Assembly (NCBI GenBank): GCA_016182605.1
Contig: JACPGE010000104.1
Span: 1-64,000, forward strand
DNA: 64,000 nucleotides
Reading direction: 5' to 3'
Origin: Candidatus Hydrogenedentota bacterium
GTDB lineage: Bacteria > Hydrogenedentota > Hydrogenedentia > Hydrogenedentales > JAEUWI01
The notes under the pieces were generated by a model. That model was not told the DNA's origin. It saw only the letters and a program-made list of their open reading frames with translations, and did no database searches. A program made the position numbers and the translations under genes. Below are positions 30,184-39,035 of this stretch, piece by piece (position 1 is the stretch's first letter; each line of letters starts with the position of its first letter).

Positions 30184-30475
30184 GTGAAGCGGAAGCCATT
30201 CAAGGGGCGGATGTCGCCCCAGGCCGCCCGGGTGGCGCAACGGTGGATAGCGGGACTGGTGGTGGTGGCGGTGCTGGGCGCCGTATCGGGGGGCCTGTAG
30301 CACGGTGGGCAATACGCCCTACTTTGTGAACCGGACGCCCTTGTGGGGCAAGGAACTGTGGCGCGCGGACTCGCCGGGGAGCGCGCACCAGGTGGCGGAT
30401 CTCATGCCGAACACGGCGCAGCACCCGGAGACGCACGAGTGGATTTCCGTGCCCTCGCTGACGCACGAAAAGTAG
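30184..30475 (+). pseudogene. Frameshifted small lipoprotein gene
   Basis: Two frames join across a run of six G at 30288-30293. As it stands, the first frame (GTG 30184 or ATG 30211) stops at 30298-30300 just after a hydrophobic helix. Removing one G gives a continuous 96-residue product with a textbook lipoprotein signal: basic start, WIAGLVVVAVLGAVSGAC, then STVGNTPYFVNRTPLWGKEL, and a stop at 30473-30475. That the repaired frame creates a lipobox exactly at the junction argues for a real gene with a one-base change, either a true mutation or a homopolymer sequencing error. The remainder of 29974-30587 contains nothing else recognisable. Confidence 0.5.
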
Positions 30476-30587
30476 GGGCTGTCCCGGCCGCGTGTTGTGG
30501 AACGCGCTTCATCCGGAGAGTCCGGTGATGCAATATCTGTTCACACCCGGGCACACTCCGTGCCATCCCGCGCTACTGTTGCGTTGC

Positions 30588-33500
30588 TCAGTGGGGCAGG
30601 CTTCCCCGGCGGCGGCCTGAAGCGCCAAACGCGAAGCAGACGATCACGGCCAGGACAAGAATCGACAAGGTCTTTGCGCCACCGCCCACAGGCAGAGGCT
30701 GGCCGAAAGACTGGGGGTTCGCCGGATCGGAACCGTTCTGTACTTCGGTGTAATCGTAATAGCCGTCCTCGTCGCGGTCGACGCCCACGCGTTCGTCCGT
30801 ACCTGCCGTCACGACCGTGAAGGTGACTTCGCTTCCCGGGGCGGCGGAGGCGAGGATTTCGGCCAGCGTGTTGGTGACGTCATTCACGTCCGACTGGAAG
30901 GTGTTGGCTTCTTTGGCGCCGTTGCCGAGCCGGTGCCACCCGCGCGGATTGCCTGCGATGCTGCCTTTCACGACGAGGCCGATGCGTCCTTCGTCGGCCA
31001 TGGCGATGAGGGCGTCAATAAAGGCCTGTTCCTCCACGGAGGGCGTGGACGAGGCAAGGGTAAGCTGCTGCCCGACGGCGGCATGGGCGGTGTGGTCCTC
31101 CGCGGCGGGCGGCGCGGCCAGGGTGGGCGCGCCCGGCAGACTGAAGAGCAGATCGAAGTCCCCGCCGGCGACGGCAAGCGTAAAGGCCATCATGTCGGCG
31201 AGTTTCTGGTCGGTGTTGAGCTGGAAGGCAGGCTCGGAGAGGAAGCGTGCGAGACCATCCACCGCGCCATCATGGACGACACCAAAGCCGGCGCGGCTCG
31301 GGAAGCCCTGGTTGAGGAAGAAGCCTTCCTTGTCGAGCTGGTTGCGCAATTGCGGCACTTTGATGTGGGTTTGGCCGGTGCCGTCCACGGAGACGATCAT
31401 CTGGTGCGCATTGCCCAGGGTGCTGAGGGGAATGTTCGTGAAGTTGGAGGTTAAGGGCAGGCTGAACTTGTTCATGAATTGAATTGGGCCAGCCCCGATG
31501 GGCACGGTGTGGCAGTCGACGCAACGGAAAGGATTGTCGAACACGCTGTCGACGTAATCCTTGAAACCGTTCCAGGCGTTGCCGCCCGTGGGCACGGCGC
31601 TTTCCATGGGCGTGCCCGTGGGCGAGAAAGATTTCGGGGTTTCCGGTGCGGGCGCGGAGAAGAAGCCCTTCATGTCGAGCTTCTTGTTCGTCGTCAGCCC
31701 GGTCGCATCGGGGCCGCCGGGGATGGTGTTGTCGGGGAGGCGGAAGGGATTGGGCCCGAAGTGGATGCTGCCGATGAAGTCCTCGAACTCGGTCATCTCC
31801 ATGGCGTCAAGGGGTTCATCGCGCCCCTGCAATCCCTCGAAGGCGCCTGCGAATTCTTCTAGGCCGTCGCGGTCGCCGCGCCAGTGGTGGGGTTCTTTGC
31901 CCACGATGTCCTGAAGGGTCTGGGTGGTCATGGGCCCCTTCATGGGATGGAAATCGCCGAAGTCGTTTTCGTCGACGCTTCCGGGGAAAACCATGGTGTT
32001 GTGAACGCCGGCGGGATTCGTTCCCGAATTGCCCAGGATCAGGCCGTCGTTGTAGCCGCGAATTTTCTGCATGTTGGCATCGGCGGGCGTGGGCAGGTCG
32101 CCCATTTCATTGAGCAAGGCTCCGGGGTCGCCCAGATCCCAGGCGAGCCGATCCATGCGTCCATCCAGGTGGCAGGAGGCGCAGGCGGCCTGACCCAGCC
32201 CGGAGTTTTTGTGGGTATTATAGAAATGCACGCGGCCTTCGTTGATGTATTGGGGCGTGGGATCGTAGAAATCCGCGGCGGCCACGACCAACTCAGCGCC
32301 CGGCGTGGCGGTATCGATGACGGAGATGGTGGCGTCGAACTTGTTAAGGACGTAGAGCCGGTCGAGCGTCGGGTGGTGTGCGATGCCCGTGGGGCCTGCG
32401 CCGGTAGGGATGTTGTGTCCCGTGGCGACGCGCTGCCCGGTGGTGCTGTCGACCGCGATGACATTGCCGGAGCCCATGCCGGTGATGTAGACGGTGCTCC
32501 CATCCGCGGAGAAGGCGACGCCGCGCGGATCGCCGATGGATTTGTCGCGTTCCGCTTGCGGCACGCTGCCGTCCTGGTAGGCGGTGCCCGGCCCGGACTG
32601 TGCGGCATTGAGGTGGGCTTCGTTCAGGTCCACGAGGGCCACGGGCGTGCCGTCGGCCTCGGTGATGGAGAGCTTCACACGGACGAAGGTGCCGGTGAGG
32701 TTGGGCTCGAAGCGGATTTCGTTGGTGGCGTCGGTTCCCACGAGGTAGACGCGCCCGGCGTTGGGTCCGGCGGGGTTGATGCCCAGGGCCATGCAGATGT
32801 TCATCTGGCGGATGGCGTAGGTGGCGGCGCTCAGTCCTGCGTCCAGCGGCTGAATCGCGATGTCGTTGTCGAGCAGTTCCCAGCCGGTGTAGCGGCCGGA
32901 TTCGTCCGCGCGCGCGCCGGAGACATAGGGCGTCCAATCGCTGCCAACATCATCCTTCCATTTGCCGCCGTCGGAAAAATCCCTCTTGACGATGATGGGC
33001 GCGTTGGGCGGGAAGACGCCGGCGGTGGCGGCCTCGATCACGGAGAGCGATTTGTCCCCGGAGACGTAGCTGCCGTTCACGGCGTTGGCGCCGACGGAGC
33101 CGTCGTTGGGCGGCGGATTGATCGTGAAGACCCCCGGGAATCCGTTGTTGGGCCCGTCGAAATAGTAGGGGTGATCGGTGTGCGCGTTTTGATTGAGCGC
33201 GGCGGTGTTGGGCGGATACGCGGTGCTGCTTGCGATGGCGCCGGAGATCAACGTCGAGCTGTTTCCCGATTCAAATATGGCTGCGTAGACCCGATCGGTG
33301 CCGCTGGTATTGATCGCGAGCGCGCGGGGGTCTTCGCCGTCGAGATGGATCTCGTCGGTCAAGGTCACGGGCGAGAGCGTATAGACCTGGAGTATGTCGG
33401 TGCGCGAACAGGACACGATGGCGACGGGTGTGGTGTCGCGCGTGCCGAAAACGACGTCCGCGGGTTCATCGCCGTTGGGCGCGCCTTCGAGGTCGCCGTC

Positions 33501-33959
33501 GGAATCGGTGTCGGTCAATCGCCAGGTGACGATGGTGTTCACCACGACGCCCGCCGCGACGTCGACGATGCTGACGGAATCGGAAATCTGGTTGACGACC
33601 CACACTTCCGTGTCTGTGCGCCAGCGGGCGCTGACGGGATCGACACCCACCTGAATCGAAGCGGCGTGGGTCAGGGCGCCGTCTCCCGCGGCGATATCGA
33701 AGATCTCCACAAAGCCGCCCGCCGTGTTGACCGCGGCAAGCTGCGTTGCCGACGGATTGATGTCGAGCGGGTGCACGTGGGGCGTTTCGAAGTTGATGAA
33801 GGATTCGCCGCTCTTCTCCCGGAAGATCTTGGGCGATGGCGACATGCCTTCGGGGGCCTTGCCATTGCCGTGGGCGTGGGCCCGATCCAGTGGCAACGCC
33901 ACAATGAGCATTGCCGGCACCAAAAAGGAAATGGTCCACTTCGGGGTGAAAAGACACAT
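30588..33959 (-). CDS. Secreted beta-propeller / dihaem cytochrome c protein with C-terminal sorting-like tail
   Basis: A 1123-residue exported protein. The signal peptide ends near AHA-HG (about 31). Residues 45-560 carry repeated YVTN/YncE-type beta-propeller blades (VYAAIF, VYLVGTD, VYITGMGSGNVIAVD). Two c-type haem sites follow, CASCH (593-597) and CVDCH (813-817), in a cytochrome-c-peroxidase/MauG-like arrangement. Near the end are a calcium-type DRDEDGYYDYTE and a tripartite tail: LPVGGG, a hydrophobic helix, then GRRRGS. That tail resembles exosortase/rhomboid-type sorting signals. The start at 33959 has AAGGGG upstream; the extra 40 codons in the frame are ignored. Probable role: periplasmic or surface redox protein. 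The substrate is unknown. Confidence 0.82.
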   Translation of the reverse strand: MCLFTPKWTISFLVPAMLIVALPLDRAHAHGNGKAPEGMSPSPKIFREKSGESFINFETPHVHPLDINPSATQLAAVNTAGGFVEIFDIAAGDGALTHAASIQVGVDPVSARWRTDTEVWVVNQISDSVSIVDVAAGVVVNTIVTWRLTDTDSDGDLEGAPNGDEPADVVFGTRDTTPVAIVSCSRTDILQVYTLSPVTLTDEIHLDGEDPRALAINTSGTDRVYAAIFESGNSSTLISGAIASSTAYPPNTAALNQNAHTDHPYYFDGPNNGFPGVFTINPPPNDGSVGANAVNGSYVSGDKSLSVIEAATAGVFPPNAPIIVKRDFSDGGKWKDDVGSDWTPYVSGARADESGRYTGWELLDNDIAIQPLDAGLSAATYAIRQMNICMALGINPAGPNAGRVYLVGTDATNEIRFEPNLTGTFVRVKLSITEADGTPVALVDLNEAHLNAAQSGPGTAYQDGSVPQAERDKSIGDPRGVAFSADGSTVYITGMGSGNVIAVDSTTGQRVATGHNIPTGAGPTGIAHHPTLDRLYVLNKFDATISVIDTATPGAELVVAAADFYDPTPQYINEGRVHFYNTHKNSGLGQAACASCHLDGRMDRLAWDLGDPGALLNEMGDLPTPADANMQKIRGYNDGLILGNSGTNPAGVHNTMVFPGSVDENDFGDFHPMKGPMTTQTLQDIVGKEPHHWRGDRDGLEEFAGAFEGLQGRDEPLDAMEMTEFEDFIGSIHFGPNPFRLPDNTIPGGPDATGLTTNKKLDMKGFFSAPAPETPKSFSPTGTPMESAVPTGGNAWNGFKDYVDSVFDNPFRCVDCHTVPIGAGPIQFMNKFSLPLTSNFTNIPLSTLGNAHQMIVSVDGTGQTHIKVPQLRNQLDKEGFFLNQGFPSRAGFGVVHDGAVDGLARFLSEPAFQLNTDQKLADMMAFTLAVAGGDFDLLFSLPGAPTLAAPPAAEDHTAHAAVGQQLTLASSTPSVEEQAFIDALIAMADEGRIGLVVKGSIAGNPRGWHRLGNGAKEANTFQSDVNDVTNTLAEILASAAPGSEVTFTVVTAGTDERVGVDRDEDGYYDYTEVQNGSDPANPQSFGQPLPVGGGAKTLSILVLAVIVCFAFGASGRRRGSLPH

Positions 33960-34234
33960 GGGAGAACCCCTTCTTATGAATTGCCTGCCCAGAGAACGCG
34001 TGCCGCACATCGAGCACCATGATACAGCCGCTTGGGCGATGAGGCAAGCAATTTCGGGACGTAGAAGCAAGAGAAGCAAAGAGTAAATTGTTTACCAACT
34101 CGGCCTCCGGTTGCGTAAATTTATCGCTATACGTAGTATTTGCGTCGGGTTTCGATACCTTCCTCCCCTGAAGGTGCGCGCAGAGAGCAATTGCGCTATG
34201 CTCTCGGAAATACCGTTGGAGGGAGACCCACCTA

Positions 34235-35791
34235 ATGTTGCACGTTCGATATGGCGTTCTGTTTGCACTGCTTATGAGTTGCTGCTCCGCCGGGATGGCG
34301 GCGGAACGGGGAATCATCATCAATGAGGACAACAGCCACTTTTTCACCTCGCGCACGGCGGAGGAGATGACGCTGGAGGGCCTGCACCGCTTTGTGGACC
34401 AGTATGCGGGCACGGAGGTCTCCCATCTCTTCCTGAATCCGAATGCGATGCGGGCGAGTTTCAAGAGCCGCACGCGGGACACCATCTGGGAGTTGAATGG
34501 CCAGGCGATGCCGGAGGGGGTGGGCAAGCGTTGGATGGACAACGCGCGGCTGTTGCATGAGCGGGGGCTGGATCCCTATGCGGTGTGGATCGCGCGCTGC
34601 CGGGAGAAGGGGATCGTGCCGTGGATCTCGATGCGGATGAACGACGTGCACGATGTGCCCGATGAAACCAGCTACATGCACAGCACCTTCTGGCGCCAGC
34701 ATCCCGAGTACCGCCGGGTGCCTGAAAGCCAGGGCGGTTGGACGGAATGCGCCCTGAACTATGCCCTGCCGGAAGTGCGGGAACATGCGATGTCGTTCCT
34801 GCGCGAACTCTTCGAGCGTTACGACCCGGATGGGGTCGAACTCGATTGGATGCGTTTTGGATGGCACTTCAAGCCGGGGGAGGAAGCACAGGGCGCGGAG
34901 ATCCTGACGGCGTTCATGGTGGAGGTGCGCAGCCTGGCAAAGCAGTGGTCGGAAAAGCGGGGCCACCCCATCCTGATGGGGGCGCGCGTGCCCGCCGATC
35001 CGGATGCCGCGGCGGGCCTGGGCATGGACGGAGTGCGCTGGGCGCGTGAGGGGCTGGTGGATATGCTGGTGCCCACGCCCTTCTGGACAAGTTCCGATTT
35101 CGACATTCCGGTGGAAGTCTGGAAGGCGCGCATCGGGAGCACGGCCACGCCCGTGGTGATCGCGCCGGGGCTGGAGTACAACGTGCGCGCCTGGCCGGGC
35201 GGCGCGGCGGTGGCCAACACGCTGGAATCGACCCGGGGCTTTGCCGCGGCGGGCTGGCACCGGGGCGCGGATCAAATTTACCTGTTCAATTACATGGACT
35301 CCGAGACCATTCCCGTGAGTGGCAGCGACTACCGCATCCTGCTGGAGCAGGGGCTGGGTCCAGAGGTGGTGAATGCGCTGCCCCGGCGGCACATTCAGGC
35401 CTTTCGCGACACCGTGCCCTCGGGCGTTCCCAACGGGGTGGTGCTGCCGGCGGAATGCCGTCCGGGCGTCTCGTTCCGCCTGAACATCGGTCCGAAACCG
35501 GCTGACGGGCAGATAATTTTTGTCGCGGGGCTGGCGCAGCGCGACGGCGCGGATAGCGCCAAGTTTGAAGTGACCGTCAATGGACAGCCGTGCTCCGCGC
35601 AGGCCGATCTGGCAGACGTGGCAACGATACCGGGCGCCGTGCGGGCCGTGCAGTTCGCGTGTCCCCTCGGGGCGGTGCAGCATGGTTACAACGAGGTGGT
35701 GTTGACGCAGACGGACGACGGCGCGGTGCAGCAGTGCCTCTGGGCCGAGATCCGCGTCGTGCCTGCGGCTCCGGTTGCGGCTGCGCCATGA
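34235..35791 (+). CDS. Exported glycoside-hydrolase-like (TIM-barrel) protein
   Basis: A 518-residue protein with a signal peptide (LLMSCCSAGMAA, cleavage near 23; a lipobox is not convincing). The body looks like a hydrolase-type TIM barrel: VSHLFLNPNAMR, GIVPWISMRMNDVHD, and YDPDGVELDWMRFGW (about 198-212), where acidic residues sit at a strand end as in GHL/GH-A-like barrels. A small beta-domain follows from about 390. GGAGG lies upstream of the start, and a 7-bp hairpin (34183-34205) precedes it. It overlaps the next gene by 4 nt, so the two enzymes are made together. The glycan target is unknown. Confidence 0.7.
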   Translation: MLHVRYGVLFALLMSCCSAGMAAERGIIINEDNSHFFTSRTAEEMTLEGLHRFVDQYAGTEVSHLFLNPNAMRASFKSRTRDTIWELNGQAMPEGVGKRWMDNARLLHERGLDPYAVWIARCREKGIVPWISMRMNDVHDVPDETSYMHSTFWRQHPEYRRVPESQGGWTECALNYALPEVREHAMSFLRELFERYDPDGVELDWMRFGWHFKPGEEAQGAEILTAFMVEVRSLAKQWSEKRGHPILMGARVPADPDAAAGLGMDGVRWAREGLVDMLVPTPFWTSSDFDIPVEVWKARIGSTATPVVIAPGLEYNVRAWPGGAAVANTLESTRGFAAAGWHRGADQIYLFNYMDSETIPVSGSDYRILLEQGLGPEVVNALPRRHIQAFRDTVPSGVPNGVVLPAECRPGVSFRLNIGPKPADGQIIFVAGLAQRDGADSAKFEVTVNGQPCSAQADLADVATIPGAVRAVQFACPLGAVQHGYNEVVLTQTDDGAVQQCLWAEIRVVPAAPVAAAP

Positions 35792-37350
35792 TGCAGCTAA
35801 CTTGCGCGATCCTCGCCGTATTTTCTGCCGCGGCGCCCACCGCGCCTCCCCTTGAACTGCCCGATGAGGAGATTGCCGCCGCGTACGAAAAGGCCGCGAC
35901 ACAAAACGTACTTGCGGCGGTGAACCCAGACATTTTTCCTGGCTATTGGTCCGTCTGCGCGGATGGCATCGGCCACGGTCATGGCAACACTTTCCCCGCG
36001 CTGGATGGCCATCAGATGGCGGACGCGCTGCTGTGGCTGGGGCAGGTGGAAGTGGTGCGCGCGAACTGGGACTACGTCAAGTCGTTTCAGCGCCCGAACG
36101 GACAACTACCGTTTGCGATCCTGCCTGCATCCGCGGGGCAGAACATCGGTCCGCCTGACAGTCTTGCGCCGGTCGATGCGAATGGCGGGCTTTACCGCCA
36201 CTGGGTGAAGGCCGACCCGTTGCGCGCGCTGGGCTACACTACGTACGCGCAGAATGCGGAGGTGCTGTTTCGCTTCACGCGGGATCGTGATTGGCTTGCG
36301 GCGAACCTGGCCTCGATCAATCTCGCAATGGACTATCTCGCGACACTCCTTTCGCCGGAGGGTATGGTGGGCGGCGCGGGGTATTACGTGGAGCGGCCGA
36401 CGCGTGTGGAATATGACGGTGTGACCCAGGGTCATGCGATGGAGGCCTTCCGCTCTGTGGCGCGGCTGAACGCGATCTTGGGAGACGACGGTGAGGCGGC
36501 ACGCTTCGAGGCGCTGGCGGATCGGGTTGAGGCCGTGTTCCGCATGCAATTCTGGCAGGGCGATCGCTTCGCTGAGTATGTCCATCCCGAGCGTGGCGCC
36601 ATTGCGGCCCACGGCTTCACCGACACGGATTGGGCCGCGATTGCCACGGGCATCGCAAGCGATGCGCAGCGAAACGCCCTGTGGCCCCGCCTGAAAGACG
36701 AAGTACTCTTCCGCTATGGCGGAATGCCGACGGGCATTGCAACCCATCCCGGCGCCTATGAAAGCTGGGAGTTTGCCTACGACGATCGCATGGACCTGGC
36801 GGCGATGGGGCGCGTGTGGTACCTGGAATGCCGGGCACGTGCGCGCATGGGCGATGCGGAGGGCCTGGCGGATGCCGTGCGCCGGGTCTGCGCTGCGGGC
36901 CGGGAGAGCGGCTACTATTGGCGCGAGCGCTATGGTGCGCAGGGTGGATTCGGCGTGGAGAAATACTGCGAGTACCCCGCAAACCTGATTCGCATTGTCC
37001 AGCGCTTTATGCTGGGCGTGGAGTACGAGTTCGATGGCGCGCTGTCGATGACGCCGTGTGTGCCCGAGGCCTGGTGGCAGGCGGGATTCGGTCAGACGCT
37101 TGCGTGGCGGGGACGCACGCTGCACTACCGCTACTTGGGTGCGCTACTCACGGGCGCCTATGCGGGTCCCGAAACTCAGGAACTTAAATTGAAATTTCGC
37201 GACACGATCCCGGGCAATGCGGTTCAGGCTACGGTGAATGGCGCTGTGGCCGCGACCCGCGTGGAGGAAGGGAACATCGTGTTAACGCTGCCCGCCGCAC
37301 CCGCAGGCGCCCCCGTGTCCTTCACGTGCAGCGTCGCCGGTGCGCCATGA
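35788..37350 (+). CDS. Six-hairpin (alpha/alpha)6 glycosidase-like protein
   Basis: A 520-residue protein with a hydrophobic signal start (MMQLTCAILAVFSAAAP). The central (alpha/alpha)6 barrel has WSVCADGIGHGHGNTFPALDGHQMADAL and YYVERPTRVEYDGVTQGHAMEAFRSVARL, with candidate catalytic acids in YDGVTQGH and WREGYG-like positions (CEYPANL). A short beta-sandwich closes the protein. It resembles the GH63/GH78/GH95 clan without matching one clearly. Translational coupling with the upstream TIM-barrel protein (overlap 35788-35791) suggests a two-step attack on one glycan. Confidence 0.68.
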   Translation: MMQLTCAILAVFSAAAPTAPPLELPDEEIAAAYEKAATQNVLAAVNPDIFPGYWSVCADGIGHGHGNTFPALDGHQMADALLWLGQVEVVRANWDYVKSFQRPNGQLPFAILPASAGQNIGPPDSLAPVDANGGLYRHWVKADPLRALGYTTYAQNAEVLFRFTRDRDWLAANLASINLAMDYLATLLSPEGMVGGAGYYVERPTRVEYDGVTQGHAMEAFRSVARLNAILGDDGEAARFEALADRVEAVFRMQFWQGDRFAEYVHPERGAIAAHGFTDTDWAAIATGIASDAQRNALWPRLKDEVLFRYGGMPTGIATHPGAYESWEFAYDDRMDLAAMGRVWYLECRARARMGDAEGLADAVRRVCAAGRESGYYWRERYGAQGGFGVEKYCEYPANLIRIVQRFMLGVEYEFDGALSMTPCVPEAWWQAGFGQTLAWRGRTLHYRYLGALLTGAYAGPETQELKLKFRDTIPGNAVQATVNGAVAATRVEEGNIVLTLPAAPAGAPVSFTCSVAGAP

Positions 37351-37458
37351 GCTACCGGCGCGGGTGACACGGAGTGTCGCGCAGCCGGGTCCAATGCCCT
37401 GTACTCCAAGTCCTGTTCAAATGCTTTCTGGAAATGTCCGTCTCAGTGAGGAATACGC

Positions 37459-38778
37459 ATGCGTGAAGACCGCGCCATAAACTGGAGCCACGATCTATTG
37501 CTTCCCACGGCGCTCTTTGCCGTGCTCGGAGCCATGAGCTGGGCGGTGCGCGGCTGTTCCGGCTATGGCGCGATGATGGGGTGTATTTTTGCGGGCGTGC
37601 TGTGGGGCACGGCGTGGTGGTTCATGGCGCGCGACCCTTCGGGGACGCAATCCCGCCGCTACACCTCGGGCTGGATCATCCTCGCGCTCACCTTCGGCAT
37701 CGGCATCTCCGGCGCGCGCGGCTGGGCGCAATGGCCCAATTTTTTTGAAGGTCATCTGCAGACCAACGCATCCACCGGGGCATTCGTGCCGATTTCGCCT
37801 GCCTATGGATTTCTCTGGCTCTTCATTGCGGGCGTGCCTTGGGCGGGGATCGGCGCGTGCATGCTGGCGTGGTGCGGCCCCGCGCGGCGGCTCGCGTGGT
37901 GGGCCTGGCCGATCCGCATCGCGTGCGGCATTGGCGGCGCGTGGCTCGCGGGCTATGCCTTCAATCACTTCCCCGAGTACTTTCTGCCGCTCTACAAATC
38001 GATGAAGGCGCAGTATCTCGACATCGAGACCAACCCCAATTTGCGGCGCCTGACCAACGACAGCCGATCCGCCATCACGCACCTGGGCATGTACCTGGGT
38101 TTCCTGCTGTTTGAGGCGGGCCGCCGCGACTGGAAAAACGTCACCCTCATCTCCTGCGTGGGCCTGGTGAATGGGGTGGGCTGGGCGCTGCTTCAGAACT
38201 GGGCCTGGGCCGCCGATCTCTGGCCCGGCGTGCAGTTCAACTGGTGGCGCTGCTGGGAGTCCTCGGGCGGCATCAGCATCGGTATTGCCTATGGCCTGGC
38301 TTACTTCCTGGTGAACCGAAAAACCGCGCCGGTAGACGAGGCGGAGCATGCGCTGCGCCGGAACGGGCGGCCGAACCTGGAGCGCTTCGGGGTCTATTTC
38401 GGATTGCTCCTGGGGTTGGGCTTGTCCATACGCAATGGATTGAAGGGCTGGGCGAACATCTATCTGGGCAACGAGGAATATTGGAGCGGCGTCTTCTGGA
38501 ACATCGTTGGGCCAGTGATGCTGGCGGGCATGGTGGCCATTCCGATCATGATCTGGATGCGCCGGCTGCCGAAGGACTACGCGGGCGACGTGTTTCCGCA
38601 CGCGTACCGGCTGATGTGGCTTGCACTGATCGTGCAAAATATTCTGGCGCAGCTCGTGACCGGTCCGCTGAGCAACCGGAATGAGCAGATTTTCTCCGCG
38701 TATTACCTGATGCTCCTGGCCGTGTCAGGCTGGATCTTGCATGGCGTGCACCGTGCCAAGCGCGACGGATGGGCCTGA
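37459..38778 (+). CDS. Polytopic membrane protein of unknown function
   Basis: A 439-residue protein with about ten predicted membrane helices, many Trp and Gly, and paired motifs such as AVRGCSGYGAMMG near the N-terminus and SSGGISIGIAYGLAYFL in the middle. No transporter or enzyme motif is recognised. It follows the two glycosidase-like genes by 108 nt in the same direction. Uptake or sensing of the released sugars is possible, but only by context. The start ATG at 37459 follows a weak GTGAGGAAT ribosome site. Confidence 0.7.
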   Translation: MREDRAINWSHDLLLPTALFAVLGAMSWAVRGCSGYGAMMGCIFAGVLWGTAWWFMARDPSGTQSRRYTSGWIILALTFGIGISGARGWAQWPNFFEGHLQTNASTGAFVPISPAYGFLWLFIAGVPWAGIGACMLAWCGPARRLAWWAWPIRIACGIGGAWLAGYAFNHFPEYFLPLYKSMKAQYLDIETNPNLRRLTNDSRSAITHLGMYLGFLLFEAGRRDWKNVTLISCVGLVNGVGWALLQNWAWAADLWPGVQFNWWRCWESSGGISIGIAYGLAYFLVNRKTAPVDEAEHALRRNGRPNLERFGVYFGLLLGLGLSIRNGLKGWANIYLGNEEYWSGVFWNIVGPVMLAGMVAIPIMIWMRRLPKDYAGDVFPHAYRLMWLALIVQNILAQLVTGPLSNRNEQIFSAYYLMLLAVSGWILHGVHRAKRDGWA

Positions 38779-38819
38779 TGAGCGCGCGTGCTGTATTCCA
38801 CCGATCGCCCGTCTATCCC

Positions 38820-38881
38820 GCATATTTCACCATTCTGTGGCCTCCAGATTTCGTTAGGATTGGCAACGTGGTGAAATATGC
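38820..38881. repeat. Palindromic repeat GCATATTTCACCA / TGGTGAAATATGC
   Basis: Perfect 13-bp arms at 38820-38832 and 38869-38881 with a 36-nt loop, 42 nt after the membrane-protein stop. No T-tract. It may be a relic of an insertion-sequence end pair; the family is not determined. Confidence 0.6.
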
Positions 38882-38918
38882 TCAGCGTGGGGATGGTGCT
38901 GGCGTTCACCGGGCAGGC

Positions 38919-39014
38919 TAAATCACGGGCTGTTTGTTATTCCCAGACTTGAGGTTGAGACAACGATAGGTGTGAGCGGGAGTTATGACTGCATCGTTTG
39001 GAGCCCGTGATTTA
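38919..39014. repeat. Palindromic repeat TAAATCACGGGCT / AGCCCGTGATTTA
   Basis: Perfect 13-bp arms at 38919-38931 and 39002-39014, with CGGGC beyond each arm nearly matching too. The right arm overlaps the -35 side of the promoter of the next gene, so the palindrome could also be an operator. Confidence 0.6.
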
Positions 39015-39027
39015 TCCGGGCTATAAT
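38998..39027 (+). promoter_or_regulatory. Sigma-70-like promoter with a near-leaderless start
   Basis: TTGGAG (38998-39003), 18-nt spacer, TATAAT (39022-39027). The ATG of the next gene is at 39036, only 9 nt after the -10 box, so the transcript would have almost no leader and no ribosome site. Confidence 0.5.
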
Positions 39028-39035
39028 CGCGGCGC

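Noticed and set aside
31884-34022. 712-codon frame opposite the propeller/cytochrome gene
   Set aside because: Antisense shadow; the minus strand shows haem motifs and a signal peptide.
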